Origin: Cryptomeria japonica
Taxonomy: Eukaryota > Streptophyta > Pinopsida > Cupressales > Cupressaceae
DNA: 64,000 nt
Assembly: GCF_030272615.1 (NCBI RefSeq)
Contig: NC_081414.1
Span: 520,129,185 to 520,193,184, forward strand
Direction: 5' to 3'
Shown: positions 12,301 to 24,800 of the stretch, one piece after another
How the letters are laid out: every line of letters starts with the position of its first letter
Position numbering within the stretch: the stretch's first letter is position 1
Notes under the pieces: model-generated
Seen by the model: only the letters and a program-made list of their open reading frames with translations
Database searches by the model: none
Told to the model about the DNA's origin: nothing
Program-made: the position numbers and the translations under genes

Positions 12301-14189
12301 TGGATATTAAATGTAAATTTATGAATGGAGATCTTGAAGAAGAAGTTTACATTGAGCAACCTGATGGATTTTCTCTGACAGATAACAAAGATATGGTTTG
12401 TAGGTTAAGAAAAGCTTTGTATGGGTTGAAACAAGCTCCAAGAGCATGGTATGCTAGATTGGATAAGTATCTTTTAAAGATTGGATTTTCTAAAGGTAAT
12501 GTTGATAGCAAATTATACTATAAAGTGACTAATGATGACATCTTGGTTATAGAAGTTTTTGTTGACGATATAATCTTTGGAGGAGAAGATGGACTATGTA
12601 AAGACTTTTCTATTGAAATGCAACAAGAATTTGAAATGTCTATGATTGGAGAAATAAAATTCTTTTTAGGATTGCAGATTTCACAGACTGATAAACATAT
12701 ATTCTTGAGTCAATCCAAGTACTTGAAGGAGTTACTAAAGAAATTTGGGTTGGAAAACTCTAAACTGGTAAGCACACCTATGACTACAAATAACAAATTA
12801 TCACTAAGGGATGAATCTATGCCTACTAATCCGACTAGGTACAAATCTATGATAGGAGGTTTATTGTATTTGACACAAACCAGACCTAATATCATGAATG
12901 CAGTATGTATTGTTTCAAGATTTCAGAGTAATCCTAAAGAAAATCATGAATCAGTAGTAAAAAGGATTTTCCGGTACTTAAAAGGCACTACAAATCTTGG
13001 TTTATGGTATCCTAGAGATGAGAACTTTGAATTATGTGCATACACATATGCAAATTGGGCAGGAGATGTAGATGATAGAAAAAGCACCACCGGTGGAGCA
13101 TTTTTTCTTGGTAGGAGATTAATTTCTTGGTTGAGTAAGAAACAAAGTTGTACATTTTTATCAACAACAGAATCAGAATATGTTGCAGCAACAACTAATT
13201 GTACATAGGTATTATGGCTTAAGCAAATGTTGAAGGACATAAAGGTAAAATGCAAGGAACCTGTAACTATCTATTGTGATAGCACTACAGCAATTGATAT
13301 ATCTAAGAATCCGGTATTACATTCTAAAACCAAACATTAAGTCTTGTCTTATCTATGTTGAATACCCTCCAACTAAAGTTAATCTAAACAACTAAATCAA
13401 GAATGCGAAAATAAATTAAATTAAATGTGGAATAATAACTCTCCAAAGGTATCATTATCATTTCTTTAATTAATATATTAATTTAAACAAATAAGCTTTA
13501 ACTAATTTGTCAAGAGATATTAACAATCTCAAATAACATTTAATGCTCTAGAAATGATTAAATTAATGCTAACACTTAGATTATTGAATTTAAATAATTA
13601 CTTAAGCTAATGTAAATAAAGCGACTAGATTCGACTATAGGATTAATTAAAACATTAATAACATTTGCCTAAGGTAATTCATCCCCTGAAATGCCCAAAT
13701 TTCATTTCTTGCAACTATATTAAAAAAAACAACACATTAAAGGATACCTAAAATAATCCCCTAAGGTTAAATATACACAAAAGTCTTTTATAATTCCCCA
13801 TTAAAATAAATTTCTGAGAAGAATTAAATTTAAACATCTATATATATATATAATTGTTTATTAACAAATATATATATATGGGCAAGGAATTAATTGATTT
13901 AGAACAAAAATGATAAAATAAAACTATAAACCCTCTTAAAATAAAACCTTGAACTACATAACTAAAATACACTAGGGGATTACCCTTTTCAAATTTGAAA
14001 CAAGGTTTCCCCCCTTTTACTTACTTTAATACTAAAATATGTCCATGCAACCTAATTAAAATTTTATAAAAGAAAAACTATCTATTCCATTCTTATCTAT
14101 GTTACAAAGGCTAACCCTAACCCAAAAATTTTGGTTAGGGCGCCCTTGTTATACTTTTTTTTTTCTTTGTGTGCATGCTATGTAGGTTC

Positions 14190-14522
14190 GTGGCAGAGGC
14201 AGATCTATAGAGCAATGATAGAAAGCTTCACGCAATGGCCATGAGGGTTAAGTGGCGGTGGCAGAGGACCACGCAGGAGGCTCCCCATAGGGACGGTCGT
14301 AGACATGCCTGCGGGTCACAACCCATAGTGGTGGCCTTGGCCACCGCTGTGGGCCGTGGCTCACAGCACGGTTGTTGCTGCCACTGTGGGGCACCCCCCA
14401 CAGTGGATGGCCAAAGACGCCCCTGCTATGGGTTGTGGTTGTGGCCACCGCTAGGGGTCGCCGCCCATAGCATGGGCCGACCGCCCTATGGGTTAATCTG
14501 CAGGAGCCGGGGGCCATGGTTA
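14190..14522. other. GC-rich palindrome-dense island
   Basis: An abrupt GC-rich patch in AT-rich DNA. It holds GTGGCC-TT-GGCCAC at 14331-14344 and CACTGTGGGG/CCCCACAGTG arms of 10 bases with a 4-base gap at 14382-14405, plus many CCCATAG/CTATGGG words. Open frames on both strands here look like composition effects, not genes. Confidence 0.5.
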
Positions 14523-14651
14523 TGATATATTTTTTTTTTGTTTTCTTTTTTTTGGTATATATTTAAAATGCAAAAAAAATATATTTTTGTAGTTATATAT
14601 TTCCAAAAAGATTACCAGGCTAATAATATAATGGGATAAAATATGTAGTCT

Positions 14652-14652
<1 letters not shown>

Positions 14653-14696
<44 letters not shown>
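14653..14696. repeat. (TA)n(CA)n microsatellite
   Basis: A short TA run passes directly into about 18 units of AC. Simple sequence repeat within the 4.26 kb insertion. Confidence 0.95.
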
Positions 14697-14698
<2 letters not shown>

Positions 14699-17600
14699 AA
14701 GCAATCTATTTTTCTGTTTAGATGATGATGTAGTTATATTAAAAATATGATTGTCCAAAGGCAATAGAACAACACTAACATCAATTCCTTTTTTTTTTGT
14801 GCATAAGAAAATAAAATCCACTAAGCATATAAACTATTAGATTTCCCTTTTCTTTTGCATTCAAACTATTTTTACCAGATCAAAATAAGTGTATTTCTTT
14901 CTCTTAGTATTTCAAAGTAACTTTAGAGTTAGATTAATTTTTTTTTTCTAGATTCATTTTCTGCAATATTTTTAAGAAATAAAATGACGGATTTAAATGA
15001 TTTACAACAGCATTTAAAAAGCCTAGAAATAACTTTAAAACATTTAAAATGCAAATTATTATTCTTACAATCCAAATAACTAGGACTAAATGTTATTTCT
15101 AGCTTGCAATACTTAGACTTTTCTTTGAAATAAATTTACATATCTTTCTATATTACCTGCATTATTTAAGAGGGAAAAATGACAGGTTCAATATAAATGA
15201 CAGCAGCATTAACATAGTTTCATTAGGCTATTTCTCCTAGTTAATTAAGCACAAAGAGATAGAATATATTTCTTTAAATTTCCAGAAATGAAAGTAATAG
15301 ATTTTACTCATACTATAGAAACTTAACCCCAAAATACATATATATATATTTTTGCAAGAACAACTTAACAAGGAATACTTTCTTTAAAGAATATTTAGGA
15401 TTCAATATTGTCAACATTACAAATGGGTGAGATATCCAACTAGTCTCTCATTCCTATTAAATGAGGACTTTAAATAAAGTGAATACATTTCTTTTTCAAA
15501 ATAAATACATGTAACTTTTCATTTACATTTTTGCAACTAAAATATAATATCCCATTCCCTAATCTTTTTCTGCAACACAAGTAAAACCAACAACCCCTAG
15601 CTTGTCTTTTCTTCTATTTCCCAAGCAACCTACATATAAATCGTAAGGCTATGACCATGGAGAGCTCACCTCCCAGCCTAGGCTTACTAGAAGCCACCCC
15701 CGAGCTTGGAGAACCAGGCCCTAGATAGGTTACACTCAAGCAAACACAACAAGCAAGGCAAAACAAAACTCAACAAGCACTTTCCCATCCAAGGCTAAAC
15801 TTCATCGCAAAATGTGATGTTTTTACAAGGGTGGAAGTGGACCAAATACCTTGAGGAGACTGCAAGAATGGTAGATCACAAGCCATCTCGTGGCAACCAA
15901 AATACAACATAAGTCCATTAACCCCACATCCTTATGCCCCCCAAGGCATACATGCCATACTTTCTCCGCTGATGACCCCTGAATGCATAAACAAGGCTAT
16001 GCAGCAAGGGTCTCACAAACATCCCTTGAGATCACTCTCATAATGAGAGCCTCTCACTCTAAGGCTGTCAAACTCCTTCCACCCCCAGGACAATGCCTTG
16101 GATACTCCCAACACAAGAAAAATGCATAAAATAAATAAAAGGAAGATCACATAATCTTTCACAAAGGAATTACAAGAAAACAACATTTACATACAAGAAA
16201 TCTTTTAAACATAAATATACAACATGAAAGGAATAAGATGAACCAACCTTCAATCTTCCCAAAGGTTTGCTACAACTAATTTGAGGAAGAGCAGCCCAAT
16301 TCCACAATTCTTTCCTCCAACACTTAGCCAAAATTCTATCCTAAAACTATTCTTTTCAAAATTCCAAGATCTCCAAAGATGGAGAGTGGGTGATTAACTC
16401 ACTAAGTCCCTAATCCTTGCCTAAGAAGGCTTCTCTCACTCTTCCCAACCTCTTGGATAGAGTGAGAGTTCCCATTGGTTGGTCTTCCCAACCTCTTATA
16501 GGTTGCTAAAACTGGAAAGAGAAAAGGTAAGAGAAGGTGGGGAAGAGAAACTGACACAAGAAAGGAAGGTTATCTATCCTAGGAGGAACCTTCTAAGTTG
16601 AATTTTCGCTCATCTTGGGAAAACCACTTTTTGAGGTGACTAAACAGTCAAATGGGAGTAGTCACGTGTTTAAAAATACCCCTAAACCATAGGTATACCC
16701 TATGGACCTTTGGAAAAGCCCTTAAACTAACCCTAGGAGTCCATTTGAGCTCTTAGAAACGCATCTAAAGTTAACGTACGGGTCAAACCTGAGTTAACCA
16801 CTCCCAAGACTCTCTACCCAAGGAAAATTTGGGACCACACTCAAATTTTTGAAAAGGGCTTTGGTTGAAACAAACTTCCTCCAAGAGACAAGTCAAACTC
16901 AAGACACTAATCAGCACATGTGTCAAGTGACACAATAAAATAGATTACAAAATTACACATGGAAATTGTCTCTTGTTGGATTTAAACAAATTAATAAATA
17001 CACTTTAACACACATGCAAAATTTACTTTCACGAATAAAACACAATACATGTGGGGTGTTGTCTCTCCAAATAGACAACCCCTGGTTTTACAAACATACA
17101 TAGGTCTAGGTTTGGTTCTCCATAATGTTTCCATGGTCACATGGATAATTTTCCTACGCATCTCAATTACACATTAGTGATTCCAATTAACCTCATATAA
17201 TATTAAACACATGAATAAGAATACACATCAAACACTTTGCATACAATTGACATTACACAAATCAATACATATTATATCCAAATAAATCCACATAAGCAAT
17301 TATCATAATCCTCATAATTTTAGTCCATATATAAGATATGCATTCCTATTTCTTTCATCATAATAAAGTCCCACAAATCCAATAATGACATACATCATTT
17401 CAAAGTTATCCTATTCTAGAATCATATAAAGTTCTATATCCATAATGCATAGAAATGAAGCATCAATATATATCAATGTTATCCAAATCATGGAATCATA
17501 TAAGTTCTAAATCCATAATGCATAAAAATAAAGCATCCATAATAGTCTCAACATGAAAATCACTGAAATGCTAGGATGAGTTGGGGTAGGGCCTCACAAC

Positions 17601-18137
17601 ATGTTTCTATCAAACTAAATTTTCTGAAAGAGAATGTTGAAGCAAAAGAAGTAAAACTAGTTTATGTGAATACTAAAGAGCAGATTGTAGATATTTTCAC
17701 TAAGCCTCTACCTAAGGAGACCTTTGAATATCTTAGAGACCAGCATGGGGTCATACCCCCACCGGTAGAGACTTAGACAGTTGATGTTTTTCATCAACCG
17801 ACAGAATTAATAGAGAAATCTTTTACTCTGGCTTTGATGAGGAAGCTACTTCTCAGGAGGAGTAGTTGGTATACTGAATTGGTTGGTAATTTGTATTTGA
17901 ATCTGGTTTTGTATTGGCTTTGGCATTTGATGTCAAAGGGGGAGAGATATCTATGGAAAAACACATTAACTTTTGGGGAGAGATTATTCATTTGGGAGAA
18001 AGATTAATACTTTGAGATGATAGATTACTCTCTGTATCTGAGTTTTTGATTTCTGGTTATGATCTCTTTTGGGAGATTGTTGGTTTTTGGTATTTGGCAT
18101 TTTTGTTTGGCACTTTGATGGTTTTTCCATCTTGTGT

Positions 18138-18162
18138 TGCCATCAATGCCATAGGGGGAGAT
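18138..18162 (+). other. E2 polypurine tract with inverted motif
   Basis: TTGCCATCAATGCCA leads into TAGGGGGAGAT directly before the 3' LTR. A second tract-like word (GTCAAAGGGGGAGAG) lies upstream at about 17933-17947. Confidence 0.8.
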
Positions 18163-19221
18163 TGTTGGTATTTTGGTATGGTTTTGTCATTGATGTCAAC
18201 ACGTACTATCACTTATCAACTCTGACACTTTGAAGAATTGGCAATGTTCACCGGCAAGGAAGTGACTTATGCATAGTCACCAGTATCTAGTACACTGATA
18301 GGATATGATATTCACTGGCATTTGGAATGACATTGAAAACACTTGGTTATGTCGAAGACATCGTTTGGACACTTTGTCTTGGAGATTTGTTCATTGGCAT
18401 ATTCGTGTTTGCATATTTGTTGTTACCGACAAATAGGTCCAAGTTATACACCGGTAGGTTTATCTTTTCCAGATCAACACGACATACTTTGGGGATGATT
18501 TTGTTGTTATTGTAAATACATCAAGATGAAATGTTGAATTGGTTATTGCATCGGTTATTGATTTACTTGTAAAATGTTTTATTGTAATATCCTTTAGAGC
18601 CGACCTACTAAAATTGGTCTTAGGTTATGATATAAATGTAAGATCTTATTTGTAAGATCAAGTGTGGAATGCAAAGGAAGAAATAATTCGGTATATGAGA
18701 GAATAAGCAGAGCTTTACATGCAGACATCATTTGAAGGTGAAGCAAGGTTTTTGTGAAGACAATTAGAACTACACCGGTACTGAATCTAGCATAATAAGA
18801 TGCTATTTTAAGCAGTACATCATTATTGGATTTAACCATCCAATTGTAGTCAGTGTGACTCCTATTTGTGTTTGAGTAGTGAGCTTTAGGTGTTTGGCCT
18901 TTCTGCATGTGCAGACCCCATTTGTATACACATACTATTTGCAGTAGTCTCATCTAATTGTGAGTAAGATTTCCCATCGTGGTTTTTCCCCTTACAGGGT
19001 TTCCACATACGAAAATTGGTGTTATGTGTTGTGGATGTTATTGTCTTTCTGTCTCATGCATTAATCTTTACCGGTACTACAATTAACTAATAAAACTATC
19101 TACCGGCATTAAAGTTTGGTTTACTAGTATTAAGCATTAAAGTTGGTTAAATTGTTTTTGGTTTGAATTTACTTGACAACTGATTCACCCCCCCCCTCTT
19201 AGTTGTCTCGGGGACCTAACA
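18163..19221 (+). repeat. E2 3' LTR
   Basis: It starts TGTTGGTATTTTGG and ends GGGACCTAACA, matching the 5' LTR end to end. The GTGG...CCAC hairpin lies at 18979-19006. Confidence 0.92.
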
Positions 19222-20005
19222 TGCACACCACCAATTTCCTACTTATACATTTAGTTATGCACTCTATTGGTTCTCTATCCTTTGGCTATGTACTTATGTT
19301 GGTCCTCTAACCTTTGACTGTGTACTATGCTTTTCTCCCCCTGTATTCACACTTTCTCACCACACTCTCCACATTAGCAACAACCTCATCAAAAATGAAT
19401 TAAGTTAATTTATTACCCTTTGGATCTGTCACCAACTTTCCCTCCAAAACATTCTATTCAAAATTCTGTTACCACACCATAAATCATTCTCCATAAATCA
19501 TTCCAGGAATCTCTGTCAAAATAGTCGTTCATGTTGATAAGTCTGTCGGTTGACTAGAGAAGACTGTTGATTTATCTGGATTTTAACTAAACATTACCTA
19601 TTTGTCGGTTATAGACTTTATCGATGTATCGATCAAAATCAACTTGCCAAATACCTTTTGTATACCGATGTGCCGATCTACTCTCTTCTTGTCAATTGAC
19701 CTCTTCTGTGCCAATCTGCTCACTGCTTGTCGGTTGTCCCTGTTGACCTCTTCTATTCTGATCTACTACTTCTTTTCATTTGTCCCAGTTGACCTCTTCT
19801 ATGTCGGTCTACTCACTACTTTCTGGTTGTCCTCTTGTGTGTTGATCTACTTACTACTTAGCCTGTCTACACATTGCTTATCTGGTTAACCACTGTATAG
19901 TAGTCATTTTACTACCAACAGACTGTGAGGACCTGGGAAATGATGTTGTCAAAAATGATAACCATATTATTCACCAGTCATACAAAATGCACCAAAATGC
20001 CAACA
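19222..20005 (-). repeat. E1 5' LTR, 5' part
   Basis: This is the first part of the E1 LTR on the minus strand, starting TGTTGGCATTTTGG at 20005. The first five bases (tgcac) are the E2 target duplication. The stretch corresponds to U3 and holds a tandem repeat. Confidence 0.75.
19675..19865 (-). repeat. Tandem repeat of about 47 bp in E1 U3
   Basis: Four to five imperfect units, each built on GATCTACTC...CTTCT followed by CGGTTGTCCC and TTGACCTCTTCT (plus-strand reading). Repeats in this position of an LTR often act as enhancer-like elements, but nothing in the sequence proves that here. Confidence 0.6.
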
Positions 20006-21275
20006 ATGGCTAGAGAACTTGCTGAAACTAGGGATGAGCTAGAAACCTTGAGGGGCAAATTCAAAGCTTCACAGGCTAAGAGAAAAGAATTGACTAAATA
20101 GTTATTGGAGATCTCTGACAGCAGTTCTTCAGATGAGGCCAACATTGATGCACTAGTTGAAGAAAGTGGAGAAAGTGAATGGTAAAAAAATTAATCTAAT
20201 TAGAGAAACTGAAGCTCTTACGATCTGTATGAGTCAAGAACTTGAAGCAAGGATAGTAGCTGAAGACCTGATCAAAAAGAAAGATCATGAGATCTCTAAG
20301 ATCAAGCAGAAGAATGTAACTTTGCATGAACACTGGCATGAGGAGAAGGAAGAAAAAGATGCATTATAGTAAGATATTGAGATGGAAATGTCTCTTAGAG
20401 AGACTCTTATGAACCATAATGAAGATCTTACTAAAGAGCTTACTGAGGCCAATAAGAAGCTTGAAAATTTCAAAAAGAGCTCCTCTATGTTGGATGAACA
20501 GATCCAATCTTGGAGGATGAAAGGTAACACATTTGGGTTAGGATTCAATACATTTGAGAAAGGCGAGTCTTCTAAAACAAAGGATACTTCATCAAAAGAT
20601 AAACCAATATCTAAAGGCATGAAATTAGGTAGAAAGAATTTTAAACCAGTTTGTTTTAACTGTCTCAAACTAGGACATACTACCAATTTATGTAGAAGCG
20701 GATCTAATGAAAACATAGGTTATAACACGAACACTAGATATGTGTCTAGAAAATTTGAAGGTCATTGTTACACATGAAATATGTATGGACACAAATCAAT
20801 TGAATGCAGATATGGAGAAAATAACCCAACACCTCACATGAATTCAAGACCTATCAGTGACTAGAGAAGGACTTATGACAACCAAAGAAACATGAACTGG
20901 CAAAAACCTTATGTTAACCGATTTAGTCCCTATGAGATGGAGAAAGTAACAAATGTGATTTTCACAATTCGCAACAACTTTGGACATGTGGCTATGAGCT
21001 GTAGAAGAAGGAATGGAAGAGGTAATACAAGACCTTGGAGGGCATCTGGGATGGCTTTCTATCATTGTCATAAACTGGGACACATTGCTAAGTTTTGCAG
21101 AACTAAGAAGAACCAATTGGTAAATCACTCTGAAGATCAGAAAGGAAAGAATATAGTAGATATTAAAGAAACCAGAGAGGAGATGATTATGATTTGGAAG
21201 AAGAAAAGTGAGGACAAGCCATCAGAAGAATCAAATCCTTCACCTAGTGTGGAGAATCCTGCACTAGTAAATTGA
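20006..21275 (+). pseudogene. E3 ORF1, coiled coil with tandem CCHC knuckles
   Basis: The amino end is missing at the E1 junction. What remains starts with heptad-like helix (ARELAETRDELETLRGK), continues through KKKDHEISKIKQKN and DLTKELTEANKKLENF, and reaches a knuckle cluster: CFNCLKLGHTTNLC intact at 20652-20693; CYT-stop-NMYGHKSIEC at 20766-20807 with the second Cys codon changed to TGA; a third with both first cysteines lost (FTIRNNFGHVAMSC); a fourth with the first lost (FYHCHKLGHIAKFC). The basic-acidic tail matches that of E1 ORF1. A frameshift lies near 20150 and stops at 20101, 20368, 20775 and 20863. It probably binds RNA in place of gag. I see no capsid-like domain. Confidence 0.65.
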
Positions 21276-21822
21276 ACTTTTAACAAGCCTAGGGGGAGCA
21301 TATCGGTAAATCCATTTCCGAACCCCTTGAAGAGAGTATGGTAAGAAAATGTTGAATTTTGAGTTGTAATATAACAATTTTAATATTTCTTTCAATTGAT
21401 TTTCTAAGGATTACCAACCAGTTTTTATGCCTATCAGTATAGGCGAGTTTGTTAAGTGGTAATTAGGGTTTGTTACCCAATCGGTAGTGTAATTAATGCA
21501 GTTGGTAAAGTAAATAAAAAAAAGATTTGTTGAGTCATTTTATTACCCTATTGCATTCGAAGAAGCATTTTTTTAGCACTTGCAGAGTGAAATAGAGATT
21601 TGTTAGCAGATTGAGAATGAATTTGTGCTATGGATTAAAAAAGTTGAATTGGATATAAAGATAAGGAAAGGCGAATCGGGTGTGCAAGCGAGAGAGCAAC
21701 CAAAAACCATAGCATCTTGAAAGGACCAAGGTATTTTTCTCAATCTCTCTCTTGAATCAAAATTATTTAGAACGAAATTATCATCTACACCAACAGAGAG
21801 TCTTTTTATCAATGCTGAAGAT

Positions 21823-24800
21823 ATGGAGTCAATGGGGATGGATAAGATAGATTCTTATAATGCATTATCTCAAGTACCCCAAGGTGTTTTGATTAAAGGT
21901 GATTTGACAAGTTATATAGATTGCAAAATTGAGGATATAGGTTCATTGGAAATCTATTCCCAACTTAAATCTTTGTGCGATAAGAGCGAGAAGATCAAAC
22001 CCAAATATATTAGGGTTTATGAGAAAGGTTTTTATAATGTGATGTACTTTCTAGAGGATTTTGAGGAGGAACATGTCAGGAACATCCTCGGTCGTGTGCA
22101 TGGAGGAAACATGTATTTTGATAGGTCTCATACTATAACCAAGGAGGCTATTCATGAAGTAACCGATTTCTGCCAAACCGATGAAGTACCTAAGTTGAGG
22201 AAAATATTAAAGGAGACTGTTATTGAATTGACAAAGACCATTGTTGACGGTCGTTCTATATCTGTCAATAACATTTCAGATGAAGGAGTCAAGTTTGCAA
22301 CAATGGTTATTGGCTACCAAATATTTTATTCCACTTGAATGAACTATGTGCCATCTACTATCATGCATTCCGCCTACTAGATGATGATAGAAAATGCAGA
22401 TTATGATTTATGTGAGGCAATGCATAACTAGTTGATGTTGAATTTACAGTCATAAGTTTAAATATGGGGAACTTTTGATCGGTTTGTTTTTCTACTTTTA
22501 GAACTTTATTCCAAGAATTGGTGATATACAACGGTCTAAGGATACACCTGTTACAACCCAAATTAAGAATAGCATAAAGGCTATGAAGAATACATTCCCA
22601 ATTGCAATGAATAGGTATTTCAATGAGTTCCAAAAAAAAGATGAGCATGAGACAGGTTATCTGATGAAGTGGTGAAACACTTTGTAAAAGACATCTGTTT
22701 CACTATGACCACTGATTTCTATCTTATGGAGGTTTTTGAATCGAGAGAAGAAGAAATGGAGAAAATGAGCTATGAAGTCAATTATGACTTACTGATCGGT
22801 TATGGCAGCAACCTCTTGGCATCACCTAAGGACACTAAGAAGAAAAGACTGGGAACTTATCAAGAAAGTATTGCACCTACACAACCCAGTAGTGTGAAGG
22901 AGAAAAAGAAGAAAGAAGATCAAGGAGCTTTTATCTATACTGGTACAAGAATAACAAGGAGTATTCAAACAAATAAGGAACCAAAACCTAAGGTATATGC
23001 AAAGAAGCCTACTACCACAAGGAAGAGTGGTGGAAATCTCATCTTGCAAGTATAACCTAAGGAAATTGAGTCTAAGGAAGAAACAATGAAGATGAAGGTA
23101 ACTGGAAAGAAATCTAAACCAGTAGGAGAAATTCTCAAGCAAAGTACCCCTATTGATGTTGCTTCATTCAAGAAAGTGAGTCATTTTGAGAGGACTTTGA
23201 AATTATTAAGGAGAAAGACATTTGATAATGTAAAGGATTATTTTGATTCTTTTGATGAAGGTCAGAAACAAGTAGTGGTACAAAAGATAATCAATTACCT
23301 ATGTCAATATAACCACTTACCACAAGATATTCAAAAGGATATTTATGATTCTTTATATTCAATTTTGAAAAATAAATGGAAGTTTATTATAGATCAAGAC
23401 CAAGAGATTATTGATAGAATCTTTGTTCAATATTTTCCTGAGATGTCTTGTGAAGAATTATTAGCAATGCTTACTAAATATAAAGGACAATTTCATTCAA
23501 AAACAAGGAGACTGAGAGTATTGAAAGGTAAAATTCAAATAGTTGAAGATGATACTCATCGAATTGCAAAAGATATTCAAAGGATGAATAGGCAATTGAA
23601 GTTCTATCATAATAAGCCTGATCAAATTGATACTGGAGCTCCATTGGAGCTAGATAATGAAGAAATAATTATACCAGATGTATTCTACCCTGTCAAGAAT
23701 AAGGATGATACAAGTTCTTTACCAGTCATATTCTTTATGGATGAAACTGAAGAAATTGAGGATACTGTTAATACAACCGGTAATGACATTGAACCGGTTA
23801 AGGAAATTGAATAGGAACTGGATATTGTTGGTGAACAAATAGCAGAGGAAGCACCAGTTACTAAATAAAGTGTGGACATGCAACCACCATCAGTAAAGGA
23901 TAACAATGTTGAAAGTCAACTGCCACCAATCACTATAGCCACACAGGAGGAACAAACAAAGATAGAGAAAGAGAAAATAGATAAGAAGGCAGAAGAGAAA
24001 AAGGATGAAAAGGAGAAATCAAAGGAGAAGAAGAAAACCAATGATGATGATGATGATGACTCAATTATAATAAAAGGTCCTATAGATATGGACAATTTGA
24101 GTGTATCTGAACTGATGGAGATTGCTACTACTATGCAATCCAAAGCACAAAAGAAGAGGTTGAAAGAGATGAGAAAAGAAGCTGAGACTATTCAGACTAC
24201 TAATGACATTTTGACAAGTCTCCTACTGGAGAATGATACTAGTAATTTATCTACCCCTATTGCTAAGCTTGGATAGTTAGTTGTTGATTCTAGTGAACAA
24301 CTAAAATCACTTGAAGAGGTCCCTCATGCCTTAGCAGAAAAAGATTACACAAAGAAAAGGGGAGAGCGATTAATTTCAGAAATTGACAAAGGAAAGGTCA
24401 CTTTATCAGTGAATAAACATCTTTTGAAAACCAATATAGAGACTGGAGGTAAAATTTTGGCTACTATATCTAAAGCATCACTATTTTGTTTCGATTTGAA
24501 GAAAAAGAGAGAAGATACTGAGAAGGAACTTGGAAGGATAGGTGATGCATACCTACCAGTACATGATTCTGCTTTAAATTTTGGCAAATCGGTTGATGCC
24601 TTGCAACACCTATTAGATGTTTTTGATTTTGAATAGGTGAAGCGGATCAGATATTTGAAAGTGCTGAAGAACCATTTGATTCCGAAAGTGGAAATATTAC
24701 AAAGGGCATACAAGGATTCCGAAGCAGTTTTGGCTACCCCAAAGATGAGCATTGTTGATGCTATGGAATAATTTACTGCACAAATTTTGATGCATGTTGA

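Larger units (their letters stand above)
13338..17597. mobile_element. 4.26 kb non-coding insertion in E2 RNase H
   Basis: E2 coding sequence stops at ...CCAAACAT and resumes at AACATGTTTCT, giving a 5 bp duplication aacat (13333-13337 and 17598-17602). E8 shows the uninterrupted arrangement. The insert is AT-rich with a GC-rich island, two microsatellite tracts and no long reading frame. I see no matching direct or inverted ends. Read on the minus strand it starts GTGAGGCCCTACCCC, reminiscent of a Ty3/gypsy LTR, so a large solo LTR is my best guess; a non-autonomous LTR element is the alternative. Confidence 0.7.
9357..17776 (+). pseudogene. E2 gag-pol polyprotein, broken
   Basis: The frame opens 43 bases after the primer site. 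Gag (309 codons to the first stop) starts with a capsid-like domain (NYFRKDNPKLDGTNYGIWK) and has a CCHC knuckle at 10179-10220 whose second Cys is Tyr. Protease reads WIIDLGCSHHM, with Leu in place of the Ser after the catalytic Asp. Integrase shows the zinc region (LWHKRLCHVN ... CKECQFGKQ) and Asp/Asp/Glu blocks (HTDLCG, RSDQGGEF, VVERKNRT). Reverse transcriptase has FVDDIIFGG near 12560. RNase H follows but reads TYANW where TDADW is expected. From 9357 to 13330 all pieces share one frame, broken only by stops near 10287, 10537, 11391, 11850, 12123, 12192 and 13207. The last 60 or so codons lie after the 4.26 kb insertion and end PPPVET. Confidence 0.9.
8247..19221 (+). mobile_element. E2: complete Ty1/copia element inserted in E1 LTR
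   Basis: Two LTRs of 1054 and 1059 bp flank a primer site, a gag-pol frame and a polypurine tract. The flanking five bases are tacac on the left and tgcac on the right, a target duplication with one G-to-A difference. The left LTR begins TATTGG where the right begins TGTTGG, again G to A. By eye the first 300 bases of the LTRs differ at roughly one site in eleven, so this is an older insertion than E5 or E7. E8 belongs to the same family. A 4.26 kb insertion interrupts the RNase H region. Confidence 0.92.
2862..20005 (-). mobile_element. E1: LTR element with ORF1+ORF2, no pol
   Basis: On the minus strand the order is 5' LTR (right, split by E2), tRNA-iMet-type primer site, ORF1 (coiled coil plus zinc knuckles), ORF2 (unknown), polypurine tract, and a stub of 3' LTR (left). 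No protease, integrase, reverse transcriptase or RNase H is visible between primer site and polypurine tract, so it would be non-autonomous. The 3' LTR keeps only about 46 bp matching the start of the 5' LTR; the left side has been lost or rearranged. The right end stops inside the ORF1 of E3. E3 has the same gene plan, which argues that this is a family trait and not a random deletion product. Confidence 0.75.

Noticed and set aside
14235-14525. Overlapping open frames on both strands in the GC island
   Set aside because: High GC removes stops in all frames; no family motif and no flanking gene structure.
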